A stretch of DNA of 64,000 bases from GCA-2724215 sp015660315 (GCA_029941315.1 JAPYQE010000005.1:1-64000), one strand, 5' to 3'. Counted from the stretch's first letter, positions 34,725 through 43,361 are shown. Notes: generated by a model not told the origin, from the sequence alone. Numbers and translations are program-made.

Positions 34725-34919
34725 ATGAGTCAAGTACCGGACATCCGCAGCCCCGCCACCGAACTTCACGCATTAGTCCGACAGATCTACCAGGCCTGCA
34801 GCATGAGCGAACTCGAATTTCTCCAGCACGAAGAATACACCCGCGATGGCATCCCGCTCAATCGGGTGACCCTAGCCGACTTGGCGACGACCGCATTCGA
34901 CTGGCTGCAACCAGCCTAA
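34725..34919 (+). CDS. hypothetical protein (64 aa) before the epimerase
   Basis: ATG 34725 has TTGGAG about 7 nt upstream. The 64-residue product (MSQVPDIRSPATELHALVRQ... ending TTAFDWLQPA) is soluble, with a likely helical first half and no cysteines or signal. It ends 10 nt before the epimerase start, so the two are probably cotranscribed and coupled. I do not recognise a family. SD, codon use and tight spacing argue that it is a real gene; it might be a small subunit or modulator of the oxidoreductase downstream. Confidence 0.6.
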   Translation: MSQVPDIRSPATELHALVRQIYQACSMSELEFLQHEEYTRDGIPLNRVTLADLATTAFDWLQPA

Positions 34920-34929
34920 AGGAGCTATC

Positions 34930-35841
34930 ATGCCCGGAAAAATCCTCGTAATCGGCGGCAGCGGCTTCGTCAGTGGCACCCTCGCCCGCCTCGCCCTGGA
35001 GCAAGGCCACGACACCTGGGTCCTCACCCGCGGCCAGCGGCCAGCCCCCGACGGCGCCCACACCCTCGTCGCCGACCGCAAGGACCCCGACGCCTTTGCC
35101 CGCACTATCCAAGACACCGATACCGACTGGGATCTCGTCATCGACTGCATTGGCTACCAACCCACAGACGCCCTACAGGACATCGCGGTCTTCCGTGAAC
35201 GCACACCCCATCTGGCCTTTGTCTCCACCGACTTCGTCTTCGACCCCGCCCATCGCCGTTTCCCGCAAACCGAAGAGACCGCGCACTATGCCGACGCAGG
35301 TTATGGCGGCAACAAGCGCTTATGCGAACTCGAATTGCTCAACGGCGATTGCCGCGATATGGCCTGGACCGTCGTCCGCCCCTGCCATATCTATGGCCCC
35401 GGCTCGCTCTTGGGCTGTCTACCTAACCACGGCCGCGACGCCGAGTTGCTCGACCGCCTGCGCAAGAACGAAGCGCTAGACCTGGTCGGCGGCGGCCACT
35501 TTCTGCAGCAGCCCATCCTCGCCGCCGACCTCAGCCACCTTCTGCTCAGCCTGCGCGGCAACACGGACACCTACAACCAAATCTTCTGCGCCGCCGGTCC
35601 CGATATCGCCGAGTCACGTAGCTACTATGAAATTATCGCCGATATTTTAAACGTGGAATTGCAAATAAACGAAATTTCTGTCGACGCACATCTCAAAGAA
35701 AACCCCAACTCCGCCCCCTTCCTCTGCCACCGCATTTACGACCTCGCCAAACTGGAAGCCAGCGGTGCGCACCTGCCCGCGACTCCCCTCAAAGAGGGTC
35801 TGCGCCAACATGCAGAAAGTCTGATTACGTCTAACGCCTAG
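34930..35841 (+). CDS. NAD-dependent epimerase/dehydratase (SDR)
   Basis: 303 residues. N-terminal dinucleotide motif ILVIGGSGFVSGTLARLALE, where Ser replaces Thr in GGxGFxG. The reductase core has LVIDCIGYQPTDALQDIAVF, LAFVSTDFVFDP and the catalytic YGGNKRLCE (Y-x3-K); VVRPCHIYGPGS is the substrate loop. Similar to the isoflavone-reductase/mRNA-binding branch of atypical SDRs found in PhyH-rich catabolic clusters. AAAGGAG upstream of ATG 34930 is a good SD. Likely oxidises or epimerises a sugar or sugar acid within this cluster. Confidence 0.85.
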   Translation: MPGKILVIGGSGFVSGTLARLALEQGHDTWVLTRGQRPAPDGAHTLVADRKDPDAFARTIQDTDTDWDLVIDCIGYQPTDALQDIAVFRERTPHLAFVSTDFVFDPAHRRFPQTEETAHYADAGYGGNKRLCELELLNGDCRDMAWTVVRPCHIYGPGSLLGCLPNHGRDAELLDRLRKNEALDLVGGGHFLQQPILAADLSHLLLSLRGNTDTYNQIFCAAGPDIAESRSYYEIIADILNVELQINEISVDAHLKENPNSAPFLCHRIYDLAKLEASGAHLPATPLKEGLRQHAESLITSNA

Positions 35842-35911
35842 TACTGATTATACTATAGGAGTGTAGCGAACAATCCTGAAACGACCGATATCCGACTAAA
35901 AGGAATCCGTC

Positions 35912-36628
35912 ATGAAAACCAACCAGCACCCCCTCACAGAAGCCGAACTCGCCCACTACCGCGAACACGGCTACGTCGCCGTCGAAAACTTCTTCCCCAC
36001 CGACGAATTACAAGCCCTCGACGAACACCTCGACCGCTTCGCTGCCGGCCAGGAGGCCGACGCCTTCGAGCACAAGGGCCAAGACTACCGCGGTTGGATC
36101 ATGCGCCTCGGGCTGGCCACGCCGCAAACTGCCGCCTTCTGCGCCGACGACCGCGTGCTCGACCTGATCAACCCCCTCGTGCACCCCGGCATCGCCATCT
36201 ACTCGGCCAAGCTCGTCGCCAAAGAACCATACGATACCAATATCTGCCATTGGCACCAGGACGACGCCTACTACACCCAGCACTCGCAGAGCCAAACCCG
36301 CATGTCAACCTGGATCCCCCTACAAGACTCCACCCGCGAAAACGGTTGCCTGCAACTGATTCCCGGCAGTCACCACCGCGGTTTGCAACCAGCCAGCAAC
36401 AAAGAGGGCGGCACCTGCAACCTCGGCATAGACAGTGAAATCGATCTCGATAACTGCACTTACCTTCCCACGCGCGCCGGCACCATCGTGCTCTTCAGCG
36501 CCCTGCTCTGGCACGCCTCTGACGGCAACCAGACCGACCAGCGCCGCCGCGCCTTCATCGTCTCCTACCAGGAGGCCACTGCGCAAGGCGGCAACGCCGA
36601 CCAGTGGCAAATCCTGCGAGCAGCCTAA
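35912..36628 (+). CDS. phytanoyl-CoA dioxygenase (PhyH) family oxygenase
   Basis: 238 residues, a single 2OG-Fe(II) double-stranded beta-helix domain. LTEAELAHYREHGYVAVENF is the standard N-terminus. The iron triad is HWHQDDAYY (HxD) and the distal His in LFSALLWHASDGNQTDQRRR, with Arg for 2-oxoglutarate in RRRAFIVSYQEA. Family members hydroxylate fatty acyl-CoAs, osmolytes or natural products; the substrate here is unknown. AAAGGAA lies before ATG 35912. It sits 9 nt before the amidohydrolase, clearly in one operon. Confidence 0.9.
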   Translation: MKTNQHPLTEAELAHYREHGYVAVENFFPTDELQALDEHLDRFAAGQEADAFEHKGQDYRGWIMRLGLATPQTAAFCADDRVLDLINPLVHPGIAIYSAKLVAKEPYDTNICHWHQDDAYYTQHSQSQTRMSTWIPLQDSTRENGCLQLIPGSHHRGLQPASNKEGGTCNLGIDSEIDLDNCTYLPTRAGTIVLFSALLWHASDGNQTDQRRRAFIVSYQEATAQGGNADQWQILRAA

Positions 36629-36637
36629 GGAAACCCC

Positions 36638-37450
36638 ATGCGCATCATCGACGCCCATGTACACGTCGGCGGCAACTACAAGCCCATGACCCCCTTCCAA
36701 GACACCGGCCGCGTCGATCGCCTCTTGCGGTTGATGGACGAATGCGAGGTCGAGAAGGCCGTTATGGTACCCGTCGTAGCCGAATTCTCCCCCGACAACA
36801 ACTCCGAGTGCGCGCACTGGTCTCGCCAGCACCCCGACCGTCTGGCGGCAATGATCGACGTGGCGATGCACGAGTTGAGCGCGATCGAAGAAATCGCCCG
36901 CGCCCGCGAGGAATACGGCGCAGTGGCCATCAGCTACTACCCCAATTCGGCCGATATCAGCTGGATGCTCGAAGCCCGCTACGAGCCGATCTGGGACGCG
37001 CTCAAAACCTATGTCCCGGTCTGTAACCTGCACGTGTCACCGCCGAACTACCCCACCCTACTCGAACTGGCTCGTCGCCACATGGACCTGCTTTTCGTCT
37101 GCAACCACCTCGGCCTGCCCGGCCAGCACTTTGAACCGACGGACCCGACTTACGGCGGCCTGATCGGTGCCCGCGCCCTGCCCAACGTTTATATCAAGGC
37201 CTCGGCCTTCTACGGAGCGGCGGCCACCCCCTGGGATTTCCGTTGCCCGCGCGCACTCGGTTTTTTCACCGCTCTATTGCGCGACCTAGGTCCCCGGCGC
37301 CTATTGTGGGGTACCGACTGGCCGCCGACCAGCAGCCACCTCACCTACCGTCAAGCCCTGGAAATCGTGCGCAGTTGCGCCGAGGGCGTAGACGAGAAAG
37401 CGTTGGAACTGGTCTTGGGAGAAAACGCCGCGCACGTTTTTGGTATCTAA
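36638..37450 (+). CDS. amidohydrolase 2 family metal-dependent hydrolase
   Basis: 270 residues, a TIM-barrel hydrolase of the amidohydrolase_2 (ACMSD/LigY-like) type. The first metal motif is IIDAHVHVGGNY (HxH), the third-strand His is in VCNHLGLPGQHF, and the closing motif is RRLLWGTDWPPTSSH with the conserved Asp. These enzymes open lactones or decarboxylate or hydrolyse small cyclic acids. It follows PhyH by 9 nt. Combined with the enolase, aldolase and PhyH genes it fits lactone opening in sugar-acid breakdown. Confidence 0.88.
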   Translation: MRIIDAHVHVGGNYKPMTPFQDTGRVDRLLRLMDECEVEKAVMVPVVAEFSPDNNSECAHWSRQHPDRLAAMIDVAMHELSAIEEIARAREEYGAVAISYYPNSADISWMLEARYEPIWDALKTYVPVCNLHVSPPNYPTLLELARRHMDLLFVCNHLGLPGQHFEPTDPTYGGLIGARALPNVYIKASAFYGAAATPWDFRCPRALGFFTALLRDLGPRRLLWGTDWPPTSSHLTYRQALEIVRSCAEGVDEKALELVLGENAAHVFGI

Positions 37451-37620
37451 GATCGGAGGGGAGCTGCAAAGATCACCGCGGCGGGTATTTTTCGGGGAGG
37501 TCGTGGTGAAAAAAGGCCTGGCGCGGCCGTGCGGCGGGAGTGGGCGCGACGGCACCCCAAGGAGCGACGGCCCGGGGGACTAAAAAAACCCTGCGCCGCA
37601 CCCCCGAGACGATCTCCGTA

Positions 37621-38592
37621 CTAAACCTGCGTCTCCGCGCGATCCGTAGCCGGTGGCGGCTCAACAGAAAGCGCAGAAATCTCCGCACGCATTTCCGCCG
37701 ACATCTCAAAATCGAGCGCGGCCAGCGAAGGTGCCAACTGATCGAGATTGCGCCCGCCAATGATCGGTGCCGTTATACCCGGGTGCTCCATAACCCAGGC
37801 GACTGCCAGCATCGCCGGATGCACGCCCTTATCGGCGGCGTACTGCACGAAATTATCGGCGACCTCGTAATAAACCGGTTTGGCATAGCGCTTGATATAG
37901 TTAGCCTGCTGTAACAGCCGCCCGCCCGTTGGCCGCTTGTCCACCCCGTATTTACCCGTCAGTAAACCACCGCCCAACGGGCTATACGAAATCACGCCCA
38001 AGCCTTCGGACTGGGCCAGCGGCAAAATCTCCACCTCTACCTGGCGCTTGGCCAAATTGTACATCGGCTGGATGCACTCAAAGCGCGCCAACCCTTCGCG
38101 GGCGCAATGGCCCAAGGCTTTGGCGATCTGCCAGGCCGCCCAGTTGCTCACCGCCGGATAGAGGATCTTACCGGCCTGCACCAGATCGTCTAGCGCGTCG
38201 AGTGTCTCCTCAATCGGCGTGTCGTCGTCGAAGTTGTGCACAAAATAAAGATCCAGCCGATCCGTCTGCAGCCTTTTGAGACTAGCCTCGACTTGCTGCA
38301 CGATATGCCGCCGGGAAAGACCGCGATCGTTGACACCCTCGCCCATCGCACCGCAAACCTTGGAAGTGATCACCAGTTCATCGCGCTCGCCTTTGATCAA
38401 CTTGCCCAGAATCTCCTCCGAACGCCCTCTGGAATATACATTGGCCGTATCGAAAAAGTTGATCCCCAATTCCCTGATCCGGCGATACATCTGCTCAGAA
38501 GCCACCTCGTCGGCATCGCCGCCAAAAGCCATCGTGCCATAACATATCTCGGATACTTTCACACCCGTGCGACCCAGTGTCTTATAATTCAT
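37621..38592 (-). CDS. aldo/keto reductase
   Basis: 323 residues, an NADP-dependent TIM-barrel reductase. Starts MNYKTLGRTGVKVSEICYGT; catalytic Asp and Tyr are in GINFFDTANVYSRGRSEEIL, Lys in ITSKVCG, His in LDLYFVHNFDDDTP; the cofactor loop is SYSPLGGGLLTGKYG. Overlaps the 3' end of the Rieske gene by 4 nt (ATGA), so both are on one minus-strand transcript and probably act together. It runs towards the amidohydrolase gene; the 170 nt between them hold A/T-tracts on both strands but no clear terminator hairpin. Confidence 0.92.
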   Translation of the reverse strand: MNYKTLGRTGVKVSEICYGTMAFGGDADEVASEQMYRRIRELGINFFDTANVYSRGRSEEILGKLIKGERDELVITSKVCGAMGEGVNDRGLSRRHIVQQVEASLKRLQTDRLDLYFVHNFDDDTPIEETLDALDDLVQAGKILYPAVSNWAAWQIAKALGHCAREGLARFECIQPMYNLAKRQVEVEILPLAQSEGLGVISYSPLGGGLLTGKYGVDKRPTGGRLLQQANYIKRYAKPVYYEVADNFVQYAADKGVHPAMLAVAWVMEHPGITAPIIGGRNLDQLAPSLAALDFEMSAEMRAEISALSVEPPPATDRAETQV

Positions 38593-39068
38593 CTCATACG
38601 CTCCTTATGTTGCTCTTTTTTGATTCGCCCCCAACTCTTATCCGCAACCGCGGTCGACACCGTACCGATCTCGACCGCAACCTGATGCAGATCCTCCTGC
38701 GCCTGGCCATCGATCAATTTACCCCGCCAATCAAAGCGGCTAGTATGGCACGGGCAGCGCACGATACCCAACTCATCGGGCAGTTCCACCTCACAACCCC
38801 AGTGCGTACACTCCGAACTATAGGCCGCGAGAATCTCCTCGTTCACCCGCACCACGATCACCGGCCAGTCCCGCCCCTCCACCTCGACCTTCACCCCCCC
38901 ACCCACTTTTCGCAAAGCCGCAAAGTCCTCATGTTGCAAATCAACGACCACTACCCCATCGGCACCGCCCTGGGCCCACGCCAATGTCCGCGCGGCGATA
39001 CTGCCACCCACTGCCGCTTGCGCGAGCCGACAGGCAAAACCGCGCCGACTGAGTTTTTCCTCCTCCAT
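38589..39068 (-). CDS. Rieske [2Fe-2S] protein with Tat signal
   Basis: 159 residues from ATG 39068, preceded by AGGGA; a TTG further up (39092) is less likely. SRRGFACRLAQAAVGGSIAA is a twin-arginine signal, cleaved or retained as an anchor near AWAQGG. The cluster ligands are CTHWGCEVE (C-x-H) and CPCHTSRFDWRG (C-x2-H). It is a small periplasmic or membrane-bound electron carrier or chain subunit. Cotranscription with the aldo/keto reductase is unusual, because that enzyme is cytoplasmic and NADP-dependent. Confidence 0.88.
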   Translation of the reverse strand: MEEEKLSRRGFACRLAQAAVGGSIAARTLAWAQGGADGVVVVDLQHEDFAALRKVGGGVKVEVEGRDWPVIVVRVNEEILAAYSSECTHWGCEVELPDELGIVRCPCHTSRFDWRGKLIDGQAQEDLHQVAVEIGTVSTAVADKSWGRIKKEQHKERMR

Positions 39069-39328
39069 ATTTCCCTTTTCGCTCTTCTGCAAATAAATAA
39101 GCCAAGCTAATCAAGCACCCCTTTCCCATCAAGAGCACGACTGGTCCCTCTTTCCCCATAGAACTATATTAATCGCCGTTTATGTCCCATAAGTCCCAGC
39201 GGGATATTGAAAAAGTTGCGGAGCCTATCTAAAACCGCGAACTCTAAGAGTTCCGCTACATGAGCGAGGTGATACCCTCGCACAGGCCGTCGCCCCGAAG
39301 CCCAATACTAAAGGAGCCACTGCATCCA

Positions 39329-39610
39329 ATGGACACCCCCCGCCAACGCCTACTCTACCTACAAGCCCGCACCCCCAGTCCCCTCTCTGGCATTATCGGC
39401 CTAACCTTCATCGAACCGATCAAAGGCTACAAACCCGAGATCGTCGCCACCGAGCCGGATTGGCCCTACGAAACTGTACACGACGCCCTCGTAGACGGCT
39501 GGCAGATCGTGCAATTCCCACACTTGCAAGCACCCTTCGACGACCGCGAACTCGACGTGGTCGGCTACGAATTTATCCTGCAGAAAATGGAGGTAGTCGC
39601 AGATGAGTGA
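39329..39610 (+). CDS. hypothetical protein (93 aa) coupled to PhyH
   Basis: ATG 39329 (AAGGAG lies 12 nt upstream) gives a soluble 93-residue protein: PRQRLLYLQARTPSPLSGII, TFIEPIKGYKPEIVATEP, YETVHDALVDGWQIVQFPHL, ending VGYEFILQKMEVVADE. The last 8 nt overlap the PhyH start. A mix of strands and helices is predicted by eye, with a WxIVxFP core. I do not recognise the family. Such tight coupling implies it works with the oxygenase, or is a small regulator of it. Confidence 0.65.
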   Translation: MDTPRQRLLYLQARTPSPLSGIIGLTFIEPIKGYKPEIVATEPDWPYETVHDALVDGWQIVQFPHLQAPFDDRELDVVGYEFILQKMEVVADE

Positions 39611-40385
39611 ACAATACCTGCTCAACGACGCCGAAGTCGCCCGCTTCCTGGTCACCGGTTACCACCTCGTCGAGCCCGAGCTACCCGTCGGCCTCAATGA
39701 AAATATCGCCGCCCAACTCGACGCGCTCGCAACAAACCCCGGCGACGCCATCACCGAAGCCGTGCCCGAACTATCGCAGGTGCTAGAGCATCCCACCGTC
39801 ACCGGCGCGCTCTCCAGCCTGCTCGGCCCAGACTACGAAGTACAACCGCACCGCCACTGGCACTGCAAACAACCCGACTCGCCGCATATGAACTGGCACC
39901 AGGACGGCCTCAACAATCGCGACATACTCCTAAACCGCTTCTTAGGCCTTTACTACCCAACCGATATCACCGCCAATATGGGGCCGACGATCATCGTGCC
40001 CGGCACCCAGTTTCGCAACGCGCCGACCGATCGCATGGCCACCTATACCAACATCCGTGGCCAGGTAGCGCTGACCGTCAAAGCCGGCACCGTCGCCTTC
40101 ACCCACTACGACCTCTGGCACGGCACCGCCGCCAACCGTTCGGCACACAAACGCCATATGATCAAGTTTCTCTTTCGTCGCACGCGTGAAAACACCGCCC
40201 CCACCTGGAACCACGACCCAGAAGCCACCAACAAGCCCAACGACTGGAACAAAAAAGCCCAAGCCGAAGACGCCAATAATATCCTCAACTTCACCAATCC
40301 CATCGGCGTATCGCAGAGCGACCACTATAAAGAGCGCGCCATCCGCCGCCAGAATTGGGATTTTCTCATGGGAAAGCAGGCCTGA
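39603..40385 (+). CDS. phytanoyl-CoA dioxygenase (PhyH) family oxygenase
   Basis: 260 residues. Iron ligands in MNWHQDGLNNRD (HxD) and distal His in FTHYDLWHGTAANRSAHKRH, followed by the 2OG-binding Arg in KRHMIKFLFRRTREN. It is closely related to the first domain of the PhyH-HEAT protein at 22 kb: same VARFLVTGYHLV-type start, PHRHWHCKQ-type motif and MIKFLFRRT end, but it ends in a short charged tail instead of repeats. Overlaps the previous 93-aa gene and is followed after 1 nt by the beta-propeller gene, so all are in one operon with the enolase. Confidence 0.9.
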   Translation: MSEQYLLNDAEVARFLVTGYHLVEPELPVGLNENIAAQLDALATNPGDAITEAVPELSQVLEHPTVTGALSSLLGPDYEVQPHRHWHCKQPDSPHMNWHQDGLNNRDILLNRFLGLYYPTDITANMGPTIIVPGTQFRNAPTDRMATYTNIRGQVALTVKAGTVAFTHYDLWHGTAANRSAHKRHMIKFLFRRTRENTAPTWNHDPEATNKPNDWNKKAQAEDANNILNFTNPIGVSQSDHYKERAIRRQNWDFLMGKQA

Positions 40386-40386
40386 G

Positions 40387-41067
40387 ATGACCGTGCAAGT
40401 CGCCCGTGTCGAAGAGCGTTTTAAAAGCCCCGGTCCACAACCCAACGGCCTGCACGCCGCCAACGACGGCCTCTGGTATATCGACCAGGTAGACCTCAAA
40501 GTCTACAAACTCGACTACAAAACCGGCGCCGTGCTCTTCGAGGCCCAGACCGACACCGAGCACTCCAGCGGCATTACCTGCGGCAGTGGCTCGATGTGGA
40601 TCTCCTCGACCTTTCAACTCACCATCGCCGAGCTCGACCCGACCACCGGCAAGACCATCGCACAACACGAGTCGCCCGGCAATGGCATCGTCGCCTGGGC
40701 CGCCGACCAAGAAAACGGCCGCGTCACCGGCGCGCACGGCCTCGAATGGAAAGACGGCAAGGTCTACGTCGCCGCGCCGCCCTCGCAATTCGTGCACGTA
40801 ATGGACGCCGCAACCTGGCAGGAAGTACACGCCTTCCGCGCCCCCGGTCTGCGCGTACACGGCCTAGCCTGGGCCGACGACGGCACCCTCTGGGTCGCCG
40901 ACACCTCAGCGGGCACCATCAGTCGCCTCGACCCCAAAGACGGCCGCGTCTGGGAAGTCATCCGCGTCGAAGCCCCGGTCGAAGTACACGGCCTGACGAT
41001 CCACGAAGGCGTGCTCTGGTATTGCGACGCGGCCACCTGCGCCATCGGCCAATTGTATATAGACTAA
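40387..41067 (+). CDS. beta-propeller protein (SMP-30/NHL/Vgb-like)
   Basis: 226 residues from ATG 40387, one base after the PhyH stop. Repeated blades with WYID, MWISSTFQLTIAELDPTTGK, HGLEWKDGKVYVAAPPSQFV, VHGLAWADDGTLWVADTSAG and VHGLTIHEGVLWYCDAATCA. This is the pattern of SMP-30/gluconolactonase and streptogramin-lyase-like propellers. A gluconolactonase-type role (sugar lactone opening) would suit the cluster, but catalytic metal ligands cannot be assigned with confidence. No signal peptide. Confidence 0.8.
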   Translation: MTVQVARVEERFKSPGPQPNGLHAANDGLWYIDQVDLKVYKLDYKTGAVLFEAQTDTEHSSGITCGSGSMWISSTFQLTIAELDPTTGKTIAQHESPGNGIVAWAADQENGRVTGAHGLEWKDGKVYVAAPPSQFVHVMDAATWQEVHAFRAPGLRVHGLAWADDGTLWVADTSAGTISRLDPKDGRVWEVIRVEAPVEVHGLTIHEGVLWYCDAATCAIGQLYID

Positions 41068-41100
41068 TTACCCTACAGAACAGAAAGGACTACATATTCC

Positions 41101-42234
41101 ATGAAAATCAGCGAAGTCAAAACCGCCGAAGTCCGCGTCAAAATCGACGACAAACGCGGCTATCTATACCACTACGTGCGCATCTACACCGACGAAGGCG
41201 TCTACGGCACCGGCGAGGCCAGCCACGTCGACGGTGGTTGGCGCGGTTCTACCCGCTCGATGGCCGAGCAGATCATCGGCAAGGACCCGCGCGATGTCGA
41301 CGCCATCTTCGAAGGCATTCGCCGCAGCTATATCTTCCGCGGCGGCATGTCAGGTCTGGGCGTCTCGGCGCTGACCGGCATCGAGATCGCGCTGTGGGAT
41401 TTGGCAGGCAAAGCACAAGGCGTACCGGTCTATCGACTCCTCGGCGGCAAGTTCCGCGACCGGGTTCGCCTCTACGTCGACAGCGCCAAAACCAACTGCA
41501 AAGAACGCGCAGAAGAAGCTCGGTCCAAAGGATTCACCGCGATCAAATTCGACCTCGACGACGCCAACAACCCGCACAAAGCCGACCGCTGGAACTGGTC
41601 GGTCACACCGGGCGAATTGGAAGCCATGGTAGACGAGGCCTTTGAAATCCGCGAAGCCGTCGGCGACCACATGGACCTGGCCATTGACCTGCACGGCCGC
41701 TATGACGCTACCGCCGGCATGAAGGTCGCGCACGCCTTAGAAGACCTGAACCTAATGTGGCTGGAAGAGCCGGTGCCGCCGGAAAACATCCAGGCCATCG
41801 CCAATATCACTCACTCGACCCGCACGCCAATCTGCGCCGGCGAAAACGCCTTTTTGCGCTACGGCTTCCGCGAGATGATCGAAAAGCAGGCCGTCGACAT
41901 CATTATGCCCGACATCTCCAAATGCGGCGGCCTGTCCGAGTGTCGCAAGATCGCCAATATTGCCGAGACCTACTACATCCCCTTCGCCCCCCATAACAAC
42001 TCTAGTGCCTTATCTACAGTAGGCGACGCGCACGTCTGCGCCAGCGTGCCGAACTTCCTCGCCCTGGAGTTCCACCGCTTCCACGACCCGACCTGGAACG
42101 ACGTCGTGCTCTCCGACGAGCCGGTGATTCAGGACGGCCATGTGGCGATGACCGAAAAACCGGGTTTGGGCGTCGAGCTCAACGAAGAATTTTTGCAGAG
42201 CCAGTTGGAAAACGGGGAGCCGCTCTGGCAGTAA
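41101..42234 (+). CDS. mandelate racemase/muconate lactonizing enzyme family protein (sugar-acid dehydratase-like)
   Basis: 377 residues, an enolase-superfamily enzyme. N-terminal capping domain (TGEASHVDGGWRGSTRSMAE), then a barrel with a Lys on strand 2 (GFTAIKFDLDD), metal ligands D in DLAIDLHGRYD, E in MWLEEPVPPEN and E in PICAGENAF, and the general-base His in PFAPHNNSS. The DLH and catalytic His fit the mandelate racemase/acid-sugar dehydratase groups. The likely product would be a 2-keto-3-deoxy acid for the HpcH-type aldolase at 33.7 kb. AAAGGA precedes ATG 41101. Last gene of this operon. Confidence 0.92.
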   Translation: MKISEVKTAEVRVKIDDKRGYLYHYVRIYTDEGVYGTGEASHVDGGWRGSTRSMAEQIIGKDPRDVDAIFEGIRRSYIFRGGMSGLGVSALTGIEIALWDLAGKAQGVPVYRLLGGKFRDRVRLYVDSAKTNCKERAEEARSKGFTAIKFDLDDANNPHKADRWNWSVTPGELEAMVDEAFEIREAVGDHMDLAIDLHGRYDATAGMKVAHALEDLNLMWLEEPVPPENIQAIANITHSTRTPICAGENAFLRYGFREMIEKQAVDIIMPDISKCGGLSECRKIANIAETYYIPFAPHNNSSALSTVGDAHVCASVPNFLALEFHRFHDPTWNDVVLSDEPVIQDGHVAMTEKPGLGVELNEEFLQSQLENGEPLWQ

Positions 42235-42319
42235 ACTTATAGATTGTAGCACAATGGAAGACGGGAGCCGCTCGACATTTTGGTTGAGTGTCAGGGGCGC
42301 GTAGCCGCTGCTGATCCGA

Positions 42320-42623
42320 TTAGCGGCGCGAGGTACGTGCTAAAGTCGCACCGGCATTGATATCAGCACCCTTGGCGACCAGTAATTCTAACACTGGCAA
42401 GGCGTGTTTCTTGTTGGAGGCGACGGCGTGGAAAAGCGATCTGGTCGCCGATGCCGTCGGTGTCGAGCTGACATCGGGCGATGGGGGCGGCGCCCTTAAG
42501 CCATTCTTCTTCTTCGATGTCGCGGACATCGATCCCGAATTGCCGATATCCATTCTCGAACCCTGCGGCAAACTCAGGATCGGTTTTCTTGCGCTGGGAG
42601 ATATATTTTTCCACGTCACTCAT
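42320..42623 (-). pseudogene. antitoxin-like N-terminus plus ankyrin piece in two frames
   Basis: From ATG 42623 the first frame gives MSDVEKYISQRKKTDPEFAA and GFENGYRQFGIDV, the start of HigA/MqsA-type small DNA-binding proteins, but no HTH follows. At about 42480 sense appears in a second frame: SLFHAVASNKKHALPVLELL and VAKGADINAG, an ankyrin repeat ending at 42320. Either a frameshifted fusion or two relics joined. The start overlaps the stop of the HTH gene upstream (ATGAGTGA). Confidence 0.5.
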
Positions 42624-42876
42624 TTTGCCTCAACTCAGATTTAAATACCTCTAAGTCGCGTTTGATCGCTTTGGGATCGCAAGCGATTACACGCAAGAGC
42701 ATTCGGGCCGCCTGATCTGTCGGGTCGCGCCCCTGTTCCCAGTCTCGCACCATTGCCAGAGAAAGCTGGAGCGCAGTAGCAAACTCGTGCGGCGTTAAGC
42801 GCAAGGCTTTGCGGATCACCTTGGTCTCTGCACGCTTTCCACGATCGTAGAAAATCACCGAAAAACTACTCTTCAA
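42616..42876 (-). CDS. XRE-family helix-turn-helix protein (orphan antitoxin-like)
   Basis: 86 residues starting at TTG 42876; no ATG is available. KVIRKALRLTPHEFATALQL and SLAMVRDWEQGRDPTDQAAR make a clear HTH_3/XRE domain of the NadS/HigA-2 kind, followed by LLRVIACDPKAIKRDL. Such proteins normally repress a cognate toxin gene located just upstream. Here the 480 nt upstream show no toxin, so it looks like an orphan. It is cotranscribed with the broken ORF that follows (8-nt overlap). Confidence 0.6.
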   Translation of the reverse strand: MKSSFSVIFYDRGKRAETKVIRKALRLTPHEFATALQLSLAMVRDWEQGRDPTDQAARMLLRVIACDPKAIKRDLEVFKSELRQNE

Positions 42877-43361
42877 ACGGCCCTTATCTTCACTATTGTC
42901 AACGAGTGATAGAAGAGGGCCAGAGCATTGGCACGGAATATCATAATTATTCTATAACTTTTTGTTTATATATTACTTAAAATCATAACACCGATCGTGT
43001 AAATTAGCGGAATATACGTTTGAGCTAACGAGTTCAACTACTGCATTATGGGACTCAAAAAAGTCCGAGGGGCATGGGAAACAAAAAAGGGAAACAACCC
43101 ACATAATATCTTTTGTCACTAGATGGCGTATGGCCTCGCTATCGGCTTGCCTGGGCATATCGTTTGACCGAAGGCACGCACTATGGGTAGCACCTCTCGA
43201 TACCAGCAAGGTAAGTTTTACCTATAATGTCGATCCTTTTTTCTTGTTTTGTCCGTAGTCCAACTTTATATTGTGCCCATCTTCACAAGAAGCGGATAGT
43301 CTGTTATATCACTGTTGCGCAATAGATGCCTGCGTATTCAACCAAGCGTTGGGAGAGACAT
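42877..43361. other. AT-rich intergenic region without recognisable genes
   Basis: 485 nt, clearly richer in A/T than its neighbours. A minus-strand ORF at 42973-43209 (78 codons) shows no resemblance to any family and has an unusual Cys/Ser-rich composition. The region presumably holds the promoters for the HTH gene and the TMEM43-like gene; no strong -35/-10 pair can be asserted. Confidence 0.5.

Noticed and set aside
40596..41645. 349-codon plus-strand ORF overlapping propeller and enolase genes
   Set aside because: Arg/Pro-rich shadow in another frame of two conserved genes.
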